This document shows positions 35,401 through 46,326 of a stretch of DNA of 64,000 nucleotides, in pieces (position 1 is the first letter of the stretch; each line of letters opens with the position of its first letter). Position numbers and translations under genes: made by a program. The stretch covers positions 101,294,015 through 101,358,014 of the forward strand of contig NC_057823.1 of the NCBI RefSeq assembly GCF_910594005.1. Direction: 5' to 3'. Below the pieces are notes generated by a model, which worked only from the letters and a program-made list of their open reading frames with translations, did not search any database and was not told where the DNA came from. Origin of the DNA: Cervus elaphus (Eukaryota; Chordata; Mammalia; Artiodactyla; Cervidae).

Positions 35401-36429
35401 TTGTTCTATGTTAGATTCTTTTCCTCTTTTTCATCATCTTCATCATCCTCTTAGCACCTGTGCGTAGATAGCATGCAGTTACACACCAAACAGTAAGTGG
35501 AGTCTGAAATGAGTGAAATATGGAACAGAGTTCCTGCACCTTGGTTTTGCACTGTGTTGCTCCCTTGGACTCTGTTTGTATTCTATTTTTAGCTTGGCAC
35601 TGGCTTAATAGGGATAATCAGTTACTACACTTTGTTTACTATGAAATTACCAACCATTTCCTAGACTTCCACATCAGCTCTAGTGCAAGAGTTGGATAAT
35701 TACTTTAAAGCTCCTCTGCTTTCAAATCCAGAATTAAGTTTTAGGTTGGTTTTCCTTTTTGTCTTGAAAAAATATTGGAAAATATATTTTCCCAAAGCAT
35801 TTGAAAGCTTGAAAAGAAGAACCTATCACCAGAAATATGGTGCACATTATATGAAAGTTTGAGATTTTAGACTGTTTTCTAAAACTATTTTTACTTGAAG
35901 TTTGAGCAGTTTTTTATTTTTCTAATGTACCTATTTCTGGGCTTTCAGTGAAGATTTCTAAAAGTCTAACTGAAATCTGTCTTGCTTTGTGATAGATGTA
36001 GTCCTGAAAAATTAAGTGGAGATATCTTTCTGTATGTGGCATCCAGCCACATAACCAGCAAATATTGACTGATACATTTTTTTCCTGCCTTGGAATTTTT
36101 GACTTAAAAAAAATCTTATAAGCTCTGAGGAGGAAGGGTTCACAATTTATAATGGTTTTGTATAAGACTCTCATCTATATGCTTTAGAATTCTAACACTT
36201 TTCATGTTGAAAATAACCCTAGAGTTAGTAATTAAAGTTACCTCCCTCTAACTGTGTCACAAATGTGGCAATACAGGTTTTAAATGAAATAACCCTCCAC
36301 ATATTTAAAATAGGATTCCACTTACAGAAATTAATGTACATTTTTCAGGAACACGAGTATTGTGTAAAAAGCTACATACCTGGTCTTATCACTAAACAGA
36401 GCCATTATGTATATAAAGTGATGTCAGTG
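32421..36429 (+). other. MACIR intron 1, insertion-poor part
   Basis: AT-rich intronic DNA with poly(T) runs near 33202 and 33968. No ruminant SINE or BovB copy and no exon candidate with paired splice sites was seen. The scattered short frames are chance. Confidence 0.6.
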
Positions 36430-36600
36430 GGCTTTGGAGCCAGACAAATTGGGGTTTGAATTTTTGCTCTGACTCCTAAATAGTATTACTTGCTTAAATA
36501 TTTTAAAAACAGGGGTAATATTTTCCTGATGGTAGTATATAGTTGTTAAAGTGATATAAATGGCATATGGTTTTGACTTGTAGAAAGTGCTAAAAAATTT
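36430..36600 (+). mobile_element. MIR SINE relic in intron
   Basis: Starts GGCTTTGGAGCCAGACAAAT and continues with diverged MIR sequence. Confidence 0.65.
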
Positions 36601-37459
36601 AAGATTTAAGAATTTTTCTTCCCCATTAAAAATCCATTTACTTAAATAAGAAATCAATTTGAACTTTGTAACACTAGGATTGGGGAGATTCTTTAGGGTA
36701 ATTGTATTAAATAAAAAATTATCACTAGATAACAATTTTTGTTACATTGTAATTCATTTTATGTTAAAACCAGAGACTTCATTTGTGAAGCAGACTTAAT
36801 TATCTAGGTTTCTTGGTTACCCAGTTTGAAAATAGTTTATGGCAAAAAATAAATGAAAGAGAAAGTGTCTGTAAATTAAAGAAGTTCCAAGGGTTGGTAA
36901 CCATGTTGTTTTCTGGGAATGATAGTTCTGGTAAATACTTTTATTAATTCAGTAATAATCCATTTCCTTTGGGTCAAACTCTTCCCTGCTGATAAGGAAG
37001 ATAATAAAGTAACAAATGTTTGGGGGAACAAGTTGCACTGTTGCCACTTCTTCAGGCTTTGTGCACCTAAGTAGGTAAAATGAATCTCCAGCTGATTTGA
37101 GCCACCAGCCTCCTAACAAGTTAAATACCACAAAAAACCCAACACCCAAAGAAAGTTTTACAGGTGGAAGAAAGTTTTGAGTTTTCTTGATCTCAAGAAA
37201 TTAACCCAGTTAACTGGGGAGGGAGGAGATAAAGATAGATTTTCTTACACATTTCCTCCCCAGATAAGAGGTGAAAGGCCCAGAAACCATGTTAGAAACT
37301 TGTCAGCACAGCAGTAACTCTCCAGAAGTATTTTTCAGGTTGCTCTCTTTTAAAAAAGTGTTTTCCATGAGCCTTCCAATCATGTTCTTTGGAGCAGTCT
37401 TAGGGAGGATTGTTGCTGTTTTATGGCTAAAAGGAATAGACACCAAAAATTAATTGCAT

Positions 37460-37660
37460 AATAATATCACACATTCCTAAGGGCTCTACTGCATGCAAAA
37501 CATGTTCACCTACCTCTCATTTCATCCACATGACAACTTTATGAGGGAGAAGGATGGGCTTGTCCTCATTTTAAAAATTGCTACTTATGCAAAGTCAAGG
37601 GGCAGAGTTCATAGTAAGGCAAGGCCTAGGAGCTTTTCTTTTGACCCGGTCTCAGCATTA
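37460..37660 (-). mobile_element. MIR SINE relic in intron
   Basis: Reverse MIR-like order: CTCATTTCATCCACATGAC, CTCATTTTAAAAATTGC, GGGGCAGAGTTCATAG. Confidence 0.6.
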
Positions 37661-38010
37661 TTTTTTTCCATGGTGTAATACTGTGCATCTGTTGAACACA
37701 TACATAGGATTTGGAACTTACTTTTAAACCCCTAATTTTTCTTGGCCCTTTATTTAACCTACTTAACAACTATTAGTCTCCAGGTAGAATTTAAGCAACA
37801 GAACAGAGGGGAACAAGCATGATACAGTGTTTGAGGTTTAGCTGAACAAACTTGAAATTAATTAATATTGTATTCTATGTAACTTGTACCTGGTATTGAT
37901 ACCTCCTGCTAGTTTAGTTTCGTCCTGTTTTGCAATTAGAATTGTTAGAATTGCTTTATAAGTTGTGTTACCTGTTAAATTAAAGGTTTATTTTTATATT
38001 TCATGTTTAG

Positions 38011-38100
38011 TATCTGGAGTAGAGCAGAAAAATTGTTATGCCTGTGTTCCCTTGGGACTCACTGGAAATTGTACAGTGACATCTTCTGGGATTTAGGCTG
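38011..38100 (+). other. MACIR: Predicted MACIR non-coding exon 2
   Basis: A 90-base interval bounded by an acceptor (T-rich tract ending TTCATGTTTAG at 38010) and a strong donor (GGCTG|GTGAGT at 38101). It lies in an insertion-free part of the intron. The interval contains an ATG followed by a short frame (38038-38079) but cannot join the MACIR frame as coding sequence. Transcript data are needed to confirm its use. Confidence 0.5.
38038..38079 (+). CDS. Possible 13-codon upstream ORF in exon 2
   Basis: ATG at 38038 and TGA at 38077-38079 within the predicted exon 2. If the exon is used, this uORF would precede the MACIR start and could lower its translation. It is conditional on the exon prediction, and the peptide itself need not be functional. 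Confidence 0.3.
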   Translation: MPVFPWDSLEIVQ

Positions 38101-39246
38101 GTGAGTTATATTTTGCTTTTTCTGTTAACCAGTTGTATGAACATAATATTATACTGTGTTTTAAGGACTGTATAAACCAGATGAATATGAAATGTCAGTA
38201 TATTGTTATAAATGTATATACTATAGGTATGAAATTTTTAATGGTGAGAGCTGAAATTATTATTATAAAATGCTAATGTTATTATATTTGAAATGTCTGA
38301 CATTTTGATCAAGTAGATTTTCCTTTTTTTTATTCTTATAAAGGAGGTTTCATAGAGTAATATTTTGAAATATAGTAGTTAAGAGGTAGTTGCTCTGATT
38401 TCAGGAAAGCTTTAAAAAATGTTCATCTCCAAAGCCTGGTGAAACAGCTTGCAGAAAGTTTGGTTGTGTATCATCGTGTAAAGAATGGCGAACCAGTGAC
38501 TGAAGGGAGTGTCATTTTCAGGTAGTTGTTTCGAAGTTCACTGCGAGTGTGATGTCGGTTTTATCACACCGTGGATGTAAACTGTTAAAGACAGGCAGTG
38601 CTGTTGTTGTCTTTTACCAGCGTGTCTGTGTATCTGGACTGACATTGTTGTCCTTGTGGCTCCAAGTCCTTGAAGGGGAAAAATTTTAATAATTTTAGCA
38701 TTTAAAAAATTATATTAGTGTGAGTTCATGCTTTGGTGTGTTATTCTGCTTGGTCAGGATCTTTGTAGGTCTTTGCTTTGAATCACATAGAGTGTTTATA
38801 AGCTTTTGAAAAAGCAGTTTCATAATAAGTGATTTCCAGATTAGCAGTTAGTAGCAGAATGATTCAAAAGAATGATAGGGAAAAACAAACACCCTGTTTC
38901 ATTTAATAGATCCAACCTGTCAGATTTATGAAATGTATTTTAAGACATTGAAAAACGGAAGTATAACTAAAATTTTCAGGAGATTTTGAGGGAAAGAGAA
39001 AAATTTTGAGGCAAAGAGCAAGAGGTTTGAGAACTATAAGTAGAAAGTACTTTTAGAGATTATTGAGTAAGAAATGATGTGACTGGATCATTAACTTCTT
39101 CCCCTGTAGTAAAGCACAAACAAGGAGCAATGAGTAGAAGCTACAGAAATGTGTGTGTGTGTCATCTCTGCCTCTCTCCATACAGTATACATGTATGTGG
39201 ACATATGTATGTATGCATAGTTATAGATGTACTTATATAGATAAAC
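38101..39246 (+). other. MACIR intron, nothing recognised
   Basis: AT-rich intronic sequence with a short GTGTGTGTG run near 39154. Confidence 0.55.
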
Positions 39247-39248
39247 GG

Positions 39249-39450
39249 GGCTTCCCTGGTGGCTCAGATGGTAAATGATTTGCCTACAATGTGGGAAATC
39301 CAAGTTCAGTTCCTGGGTCGGAAAGATCCCCTGGAGAAGGAACTGACGACCCACTCCAGTATGCTTGCCTGGAGAGCCCCGTGGACAGAGGAGCCTGGTG
39401 GGCTCCAGTCCATGGGGTCGCAGAGAGTTGCACGTGACTGAGCACCGCCC
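39249..39450 (+). mobile_element. Bov-tA SINE in intron
   Basis: Forward SINE: head CTTCCCTGGTGGCTCAGATG, body ending CGTGACTGAGCACC. Confidence 0.9.
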
Positions 39451-39557
39451 CCCATATATGTGAATAAAAAGACACACTAACAGAGCTGCCAGAGGGGAAA
39501 TGAACCAACCAGAGAGACAGTGAGTTACCTGTCATTGAAGATGTTCAAACATAGTTG

Positions 39558-39730
39558 AACAACTGAGTGCAGCAGACCTGGGTTCCATCCCTGGGTCGGG
39601 AAGAGCCCCTGGAGAAGGCAGTGGCAACCCACTCCAGTATCCTTGCCTGGAGAATCCCGTGGACAGAGGAGCCTGGTGGCCTGCAGTTCATGGGGTTGAG
39701 AAGAGTCAGGCACGACTGAGCAACTAACAT
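39558..39730 (+). mobile_element. Bov-tA SINE, head-truncated
   Basis: Begins within the head (GCAGCAGACCTGGGTTCC) and continues to CACGACTGAGCAACTAAC. Confidence 0.88.
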
Positions 39731-39796
39731 TTCGCTTCTCTTCACTAAAACAGATCCCTTCAGATTCTGGGATTACATGGTATCAGAAAGAACTTG

Positions 39797-39913
39797 TTTT
39801 TTTTTTGGCTCTGCTGTATAGCATGTGGGATTATAGTTCCCCAACCAGGGATTAAACCCTGACCCTTTGCATTGGAAGCAAGAAGTCTTAACCACTGGAC
39901 TTCCAGAGAAGTC
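39797..39913 (-). mobile_element. CHR-2-type SINE
   Basis: T-tail at left, then GCATGTGGGATTATAGTTCC, AACCAGGGATTAAACCCTG and a degraded head. Confidence 0.85.
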
Positions 39914-39962
39914 TCCAGAATGATTTTAAAGAATTTTAAAATTTGGAGGGCCATCAGAACCT

Positions 39963-39980
39963 TGGTGGTGGTGGTGGTGG
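39963..39980 (+). repeat. (TGG)6 microsatellite at a BovB 3' end
   Basis: Six TGG units abutting the BovB copy that follows; probably grown from its 3' tail. Confidence 0.85.
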
Positions 39981-39981
39981 T

Positions 39982-40461
39982 GTTCAGTCACTCAGTCATG
40001 TCTAACTTTTTGTGACCCCAGGGACTGCAGCACACCAGACTTCCCTGTCCTTCACCATCTCCTAGAGCTTCTTCAAACTCATGTTCATCAAGTTGGTGAT
40101 ACCATCCAACCATCTCATCCTCTGTCGACCCCTTCTCCTCCCGCCTTCAATCTTTCCCAGCATCAGGGTCTTTTCCAGTGAGTTGGCTCTTCACATCAGG
40201 TGGCCAAAGTATTGGAGTTTCAGCTTCGGCATCAATCCTTCCAATGACTATTCAAGGTTGATTTCCTTTAGGATTGGCTGTTTGATTTCCTTGCAGTCCA
40301 AGAGACTCTCAAGAGTGTTCTCCAACACCACAGTTCAAAAGCATCAATTCTTTGGTGCTCAGCCTTCTTTATGGTCTAACTCTCACATCCATACATGACT
40401 ACTGGAAAAACCACAGCCTTGACTGTAGGGACCTTTGCTGGCAAAGTAATGTCTCTGCTGT
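39982..40461 (-). mobile_element. BovB fragment, about 480 bp
   Basis: Reverse-oriented BovB 3' part from GTTCAGTCACTCAGTCATG to AATGTCTCTGCTG. Possible short GTGGTGT duplication at both ends. Confidence 0.9.
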
Positions 40462-41047
40462 GGTGTAACAGGCTTTTTTAAAACTCAGGTTTATTGAAGT
40501 CTGATGTTTGTACTCACCCGTTAAGGGGTGCAGTTTGGTGATGTTGACAAGTGTATCCATTGTGCAGCGTCAGTGCGTATGATACTTTCGTCCCCCCCGG
40601 ATTCTCCTGAGCTCCTCTGCAGTCCACCCTCTCCTCCCAGCCCCAGCTCTTGGCAGCCATCCATTGATTTCTGTCCTAGTAGTTTCACCTTTTCCGGGAT
40701 GTCATATAAATGGAATCATGCAGTGTATAAGGTTCTCTGTTTCTTTCACTTAGTGTAATCCTGGTCTGCTCCTTCTCATTGCTGAGTGATATTCCATTTT
40801 ATGCATGGGCCACAGCCTCTTTATCCATTACCCTGTTGATGGATTTTGGGGTTGCTTCCGGTTTTGTGTGTGTGTGTGTGCGGGCTCATGAATGAAACTT
40901 AAAAACATTCATGTTCAGGTCTTTGTGTGAACATATATTTTCATTTTTCTTAGGTAAATACCTACAAGTAAGGCAGGTGGGTTGTTTTGTAAGCATTTAT
41001 TTAACTTTATAGGAAATTGTCAAGCTATGTTCCAAAGCGGCTGTACC
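40462..41047 (-). mobile_element. Ancient L1 3' region
   Basis: Reverse-complement L1 order: TTTATTGAAGTCTGATG, GTCATATAAATGGAATCATGC, GAGTGATATTCCATTTTATG, ending TGTTCCAAAGCGGCTGTACC. It contains a (TG)8 run at 40865-40880. Confidence 0.82.
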
Positions 41048-41349
41048 TGACATAGGCGTCTAAGAGTCTAAAATAACTACAGCAAAGTATGTGCAGATGA
41101 AGAAACCCAGTTCCCATTCAGTGCAGATTTATTTATATGTTATATCCAGTTTTAACAAGTTTGGTTAGCAGATGTTTTTTTAGCACGCATTGGATTAGAA
41201 ACAGTAAATTAGAAGGCCTTAGGGATAGGTTGTTAGCAGTTGGAAGCAGCCAAAAATGATATTCACTAATGTGACTATAATTACTGATGAGGAAAAAGAA
41301 AGCGGGAACTTACAGGAGAGAAATTCTTCTATCTGATAAGTTCCCAAAC
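41048..41349 (+). other. Intronic stretch, nothing recognised
   Basis: No supported feature. Confidence 0.55.
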
Positions 41350-41520
41350 AAGTTCCCAAACATGTCTGCATATCAGAATCACTTGAGGGATCTTTTAAAC
41401 ATTTCAGAGCCCAGGCTACATCCCGGATGGTTTACATCACAGATCTGAGGTGGAGCAGAGTCAGTGTTTATTGGTGCCCTTTGGCTGTGTCGGTGTGTAG
41501 ACACTTTTGAGAACCATGTG
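41350..41520 (+). mobile_element. MER5A (hAT-Charlie) DNA transposon relic
   Basis: GCATATCAGAATCACTTGAGG and the right end TTTTGAGAACCATGTG follow the MER5A order. Confidence 0.7.
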
Positions 41521-41542
41521 CTAGAGGCACAGTGTGATAACA

Positions 41543-41650
41543 TTGAAGGAGTCGGGGGCTTGGAGCTGGGACACCTGGGCCTGCACTCCAGGCTCTGGGC
41601 AGGTCCCTGCCTCTAACAGCTTACGTGTCCTCTTCGCTGTAATCAGAGGT
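41543..41650 (+). mobile_element. MIR SINE fragment
   Basis: GGCTTGGAGCTGGGACACCT, CTCTGGGCAGGTCCCTGCC and TCTTCGCTGTAATCAGAGG follow MIR order. Confidence 0.6.
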
Positions 41651-41805
41651 TCCACGTCGGTGAACTCCTAGATGATTCTGGCACTAAAACTAGGTGGCTC
41701 TAGATACCACTGGACTGATGGTAGTCATGCTTAGGAAGGACTCTATTTCCCAAGGAATGACTCTGTTCTGAGTGGTTCATTTCAAGTACCTCTTGAAAAG
41801 GATTT

Positions 41806-42092
41806 TCAGTTCAGTTCAGTCACTCAGTCGTGTCTGACTCTCTGCGACCCCATGGACTGCAGCACGCAAGGCCTCCCTGTCCATCATCAATTCCTGGAGT
41901 TTACTCAAACTCATGTTGGTGATGCCATCCAACCATCTCATCCTCTGTCATCCCCTTCTCCTCCCGCCTTTAATCATTCCCACCATCAGGGTCTTTTCCA
42001 ATAACTCAGTTCTTTGCATCAGGCGGCCAAAGGATTGGAGCTTCAGCTTCAGCATCAGTCCCTCTTGATGAATATTCAGGACTGATTTCCTT
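41806..42092 (-). mobile_element. BovB/ART2A fragment with small internal deletion
   Basis: Reverse-oriented BovB 3' end; a short segment is missing between AACTCATG and TTGGTGATGCC compared with sibling copies. Confidence 0.9.
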
Positions 42093-42606
42093 TATTCATA
42101 TGGTATTTTTGTTCTGTATATTTAAACAGTTATGTTACATCTGTTTTGTCTTAAATAGTGTTGCTGAAAAACAGTTCAAGCATATTGGAGCAGTTTCTTG
42201 ATTATTGAGGATGACTTTTTTTTTTTATAAGCCTGATTTTATAACACTCCTGGAATGCAGTACTTCTCAAAAAAGAATTCTTCTTCGTATAGTAGTTGTG
42301 AAACGTACCAGCTCTTTGGAGAGTGAGTCTAAGGAGCTGAGGCATCTCAGTTATATTTTCAAAATGTTGTTCCTGGTGCCAGATGTATAGGAAGCTCGGT
42401 GTCTTGGAGGGTGTTCAGACCTGAGTAGTTGCCACGCAGTCCCAGGCTTTGAAGGGCTGCCTCTGCTGCACTGAGTTCTCCTCCGTGTGTGTTGTGCTTT
42501 GGGCCTTTGTTTTAGCTTCAGCTGTATACTTCACAAATGCATGCTGCACCCAGTGTTTTCAAATGTACAGAATGTGCGCTGTGTACATTTTCCTAGTAAA
42601 TAAAGT
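42093..42606 (+). other. Intronic stretch, nothing recognised
   Basis: A + strand frame at 42205-42390 has no recognisable product. Confidence 0.55.
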
Positions 42607-42618
42607 GTTTCCTTGTCT

Positions 42619-42924
42619 GACTGACTGACTAACTGAGAGTCATTCAGTTGTGTCTGACTCCTAGTGACGCCATGGACAGTCCATGGAATTTTCGAGGCCA
42701 GAATACTGGAGTGGGTAGCCTTTCCTTTCTCCAAGGGATCTCCCCAACCCAGGTCTCCTGCATTACAGGTGGATTCTTTACCAGCTGAGCCACTAGAGAA
42801 GCCCAAGAACACTGGAATGGGTAGCCTATCCCTTCTCCAGTGGATCTGCCCGAGCCAGGAATTGAGCCGGAGTGTCCTGCACTGCAGGCAGATTCCTTAG
42901 CAACTGAGCCATCAGGGAAGCCCT
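42619..42924 (-). mobile_element. Composite Bov-tA SINE with duplicated head
   Basis: Read on the - strand, a first SINE head plus about 120 bp (42924 down to about 42805) is followed directly by a second, complete head and body (about 42804 down to 42619). The 12-bp duplication GTTTCCTTGTCT at 42607-42618 and 42925-42936 brackets the whole unit, so both parts probably inserted together. Confidence 0.88.
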
Positions 42925-42969
42925 GTTTCCTTGTCTAGCATTGTCTAGTTTTGAATCTCATATATTTCA

Positions 42970-43060
42970 TTTTTAAAAATTAATTTATATTTTTATTGAA
43001 GGATAATTGCTTTACAGAATTTTGTTGTTTTCTGTCACACCTCAACGTGAATCTTTCAAA
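42970..43060 (-). mobile_element. Ruminant L1 3'-end fragment
   Basis: TTTTTATTGAAGGATAATTGC, CACACCTCAACGTGAATC: reverse complement of a ruminant L1 end. Confidence 0.65.
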
Positions 43061-44512
43061 GAAGCAGAGTGGGGCCTGTGCACATTGCCAGGTCTTCTGT
43101 GTGCTGTATAAATATACTTCAGTGCCTCTGTTGCTGATTGGATTGTGAGGGAATTTGCTATTGAAGACCTTAGGTGTCATTTAAAAAATTTGTTGTTGTT
43201 CCTAGTGCTTCTTTATGAAACTCAGTTTTAAAAGTATTGTTCAACTACATGTTGGCTTTTTTATGCTTGTTGCATTTTCTGTTCGACTCTATTCCACAGA
43301 ATATTGCTGCTTCTGGTATCATAACAGTACTTCCTGTTTTCTGTTTGCAGTTTTTATTTCTACTTTAAGCTACATATGAAAGGCACTAATGGAAGCTGTT
43401 AAGGGTCTCTGTTGTTGGTCTCTGATTTGTAGTGCTCTGCAGTGCCAAAGTTAGCCTTGGGTCTGGTTTCTGGGTTCACATGTATTCTTACTGATGCAGT
43501 GGGCGTGGTGCCTGGTCCACACCCCTGCGGTATTTACAGACAATGCTTTGTGATTGTTTATTTTGGCAGTATGTTTTTTGGATACAAGGTTTATCTTAGA
43601 ATATAAAACAGAATGCTTTGTCATGAACATTGTTAACAACAATAAACCAGGAAGCAGAGCTTTCATTGCAGTTTATGAAGAATGTCCTGCTAATACAGAT
43701 TATGTCCGATGTAGTCAGGGTAGTTGAATTTCCTGATAACTGCCTTTTAAGAAGAGATTTTGCAGTGAAAATTATTGAACATTCCTATATGCTGACTTGG
43801 AGACCTTTCAGTCTTCATTGTCTTTCATGTCATCCCTCTTTTTTTTTTTTTTTTTTTAAGAATTGGGGTACTTCTTCCTCTTCAGATGGGACAGTACCTG
43901 CACCACTTCTGCCCATTGAAAAGATAATTAACCACTGATTGTGTAACGGCTCTCAGAATCTTGCTCCAATATTTAAATCTCTTCCAGAAATTCTCGGCAG
44001 TTTAATAACATAAAAAGTTTTGTTTCTGGTCACATTGGAGGATGAAAGGTTATGCTGCTTAGTCAGCATTCTACCCAGCCAAATATGAAATGTTCACTTG
44101 CCGATTGACTAGCCTGTATGTCGCTTTCTTAGTGCCACACAGTAGATGATCTTTAGAAGGGCAATATGTAAGTAAAAAGGATCTTTTTTTTTTTTTAAAT
44201 CTAAGCAATTTGCAGGGTTCTGATTGTACCATTCACGCTCCTACATGAATGTCGAAGTTTGAAGATGTTCTTGTATATAAGACAGTATGCTGCAGAGACC
44301 ATGAAACCACCTCAAAGAGCTGTTAGTTTTGAGAATACTCAGTTGTTTGGAGTAGAAGTATTGATGTTTTACAACTAAAAAGTTCAGTTTTCCCGCTCTT
44401 AGAATTGTCATCAGAGGTTCAGCAGGCAGCAGGTACTATGCATGTAATCTTTAAAACGAGCACTCTCATGTTTCAGTACAGCAACACTCTGATTCGGAAG
44501 TTTTACAGAGTA
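43061..44512 (+). other. Intronic stretch with homopolymer runs
   Basis: Poly(T) runs near 43840 and 44185; otherwise unique-looking AT-rich intron with no exon candidate. Confidence 0.55.
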
Positions 44513-44521
44513 TTGATCCTT

Positions 44522-45262
44522 GTTGTTCAGTCGTGTCCGACTCTTTGCGACCCCATGGACTGCAGCATGCCAGGCTTCCCTGTCCATCACCAACTCCCCG
44601 AGCTTACTCAAACTCATGTCCATTGAGTAATTGATGCCATCCAACTATGTCATCCTCTGTGGTCCCCTTCTCCTTCTGCCTTCAATCTTTCCCAATGAGT
44701 CAGCTCTTTGCATCAGGTGGCCAAAGTATTGGAGTTTCAGCTTCAGCAGTCCAATGAATATTCAGGACTGATTTCCTTTAGGATGGACTGGTTGGATCTC
44801 TTTGCAGTTCAAGGGACTCTCAAGAGTCTTCTCCAACACCACAGTTCAAAAGCATCAGTTCTTCACTCAGCTTTCTTTGTAGTCCAAACTCTCACATCCA
44901 TACGTGACTACTGGAAAAACCATAGTTTTGGCTAAACGGACCTTTGTTGACAAAGTTATGTCTCTGCTTTTTAATATGCTGTCTAGGTTGGTCATAGCTT
45001 TTCTTCCAAGGAGCAAGCGTCTTTTAATTTCATGGCTGCAGTCACCATCTGCAGTGATTTTGAAGTCCCCAAAATAAAATCGGTCACTGTTTCCACTCTT
45101 TGCCTATCTATTTGCCATAAAGTGATGGGACCAGATGCCATGATCTTAGTTTTCTGAATGTTGAGTTTTAAGCCAGCTTTTTCACTCTCCTCTTTCACCT
45201 TCATCAAGAGGCTCTTTAGTTCCTCTTTGCTTTCTGTCATGAGGGTGGTGTCATCTGCATAT
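44522..45262 (-). mobile_element. BovB fragment, 741 bp
   Basis: Reverse-oriented 5'-truncated BovB that starts inside the region just after the catalytic motif; the - strand frame at 44992-45240 keeps the downstream block (SLLMKVKEESEKAGLKLN). A 9-bp duplication TTGATCCTT lies at 44513-44521 and 45263-45271. Confidence 0.93.
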
Positions 45263-45307
45263 TTGATCCTTAGTTACTAGGTTAAATATTTTTCTAAGAG
45301 GATGTTG

Positions 45308-45523
45308 TTGTTGTTGTTGTTTAGTCGCTAAGTCATGTCCAACTCCTTTGTGACCCCATGAACTATAGCCTGCCAGGCTTCTCTGTCCATGGCATTTCCC
45401 AGGCAAGAATACTGGAGTGGGTTGTCATTCCCTTTTCCAGGGGATCTTACCAATCCAGGGATCAAACCCAGATAGCCTGCATTGGAAGGTGTATTCTTTA
45501 CCACTGGGCTGCCAGGGAAGCCC
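45308..45523 (-). mobile_element. Bov-tA SINE with (TTG)n tail
   Basis: Reverse-oriented SINE; the tail side is a TTG run. Duplication AAGAGGATRTTG at 45296-45307 and 45524-45535 with one mismatch. Confidence 0.92.
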
Positions 45524-45535
45524 AAGAGGATATTG

Positions 45536-46026
45536 GAAATACATTAAAAATAACCTTTTTAGTTAAGTAGTGTTTTCTACAGAGGGTGTGTTGTTTAAAA
45601 AGTCTAGTAGATTTTCTTACATAATGTAGGTTTTCTTAAAGTATAGTAGGCTGCTTGGTTGAAATTTCCAGAGTTCTTAAACCACATCTTCTGTTTGACA
45701 ATCTAGGTTAAATCATTGTCTTATCAGGTTAGATATCTGAAGATCCTGTTGGATAGTTTTGCCCAAGCCAAGTGATATTTTATATGGTGTTTTGGCCAAT
45801 GGGATCTTAACCAGTCATAGTTACTCATCTAAAAGTAATGTATATTTTTTGTCACATCAAATTTTGACCTTTGTAGTTTGCCTCACTCACTTTCTTCACT
45901 TTTCTGATTTCCTAGGTATTGATTTTCAAGCTCATGTATACTTTCTGACTTTTTCTCTCAAACCTTTGTATCTTGCCGTTCATTATCCTCACCCTCTAGA
46001 GACTCAAAGAGATCCCTCTTGTTCTT
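45536..46026 (+). other. Intronic stretch, nothing recognised
   Basis: AT-rich intron; the + strand frame at 45759-46076 has no recognisable product. Confidence 0.55.
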
Positions 46027-46038
46027 CCTTGATGCAGC

Positions 46039-46314
46039 TGCTGCTGCTGCTGCTAAGTCGCTTCAGTCATGTCTGACTCTGTGCGACCCCACAGATGGCG
46101 GCCCACAGGCTCCCCCATCCCTGGGATTCTCCAGGCAAGGACTCTGGAGTGGGCTGCCAGTTCCTTCTCCAATGCATGAAAGTGAAAAGTGAAAGTGAAG
46201 TCGCTCAGTCGTATCCGACTCTTAGCGACCCCACGGACTGCAGCCTGCCAGGCTCCTCCGTCCATGGGATTTTCCAGGCGAGAGGACTGGAGTGGGGTGC
46301 CGTTGCCTTCTCCA
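46039..46314 (-). mobile_element. Bov-A2 dimeric SINE
   Basis: Reverse-oriented Bov-A2 with a GCT-repeat tail at the left and the GTGAAAAGTGAAAGTGAAG linker between monomers. A perfect 12-bp duplication CCTTGATGCAGC lies at 46027-46038 and 46315-46326. Confidence 0.93.
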
Positions 46315-46326
46315 CCTTGATGCAGC

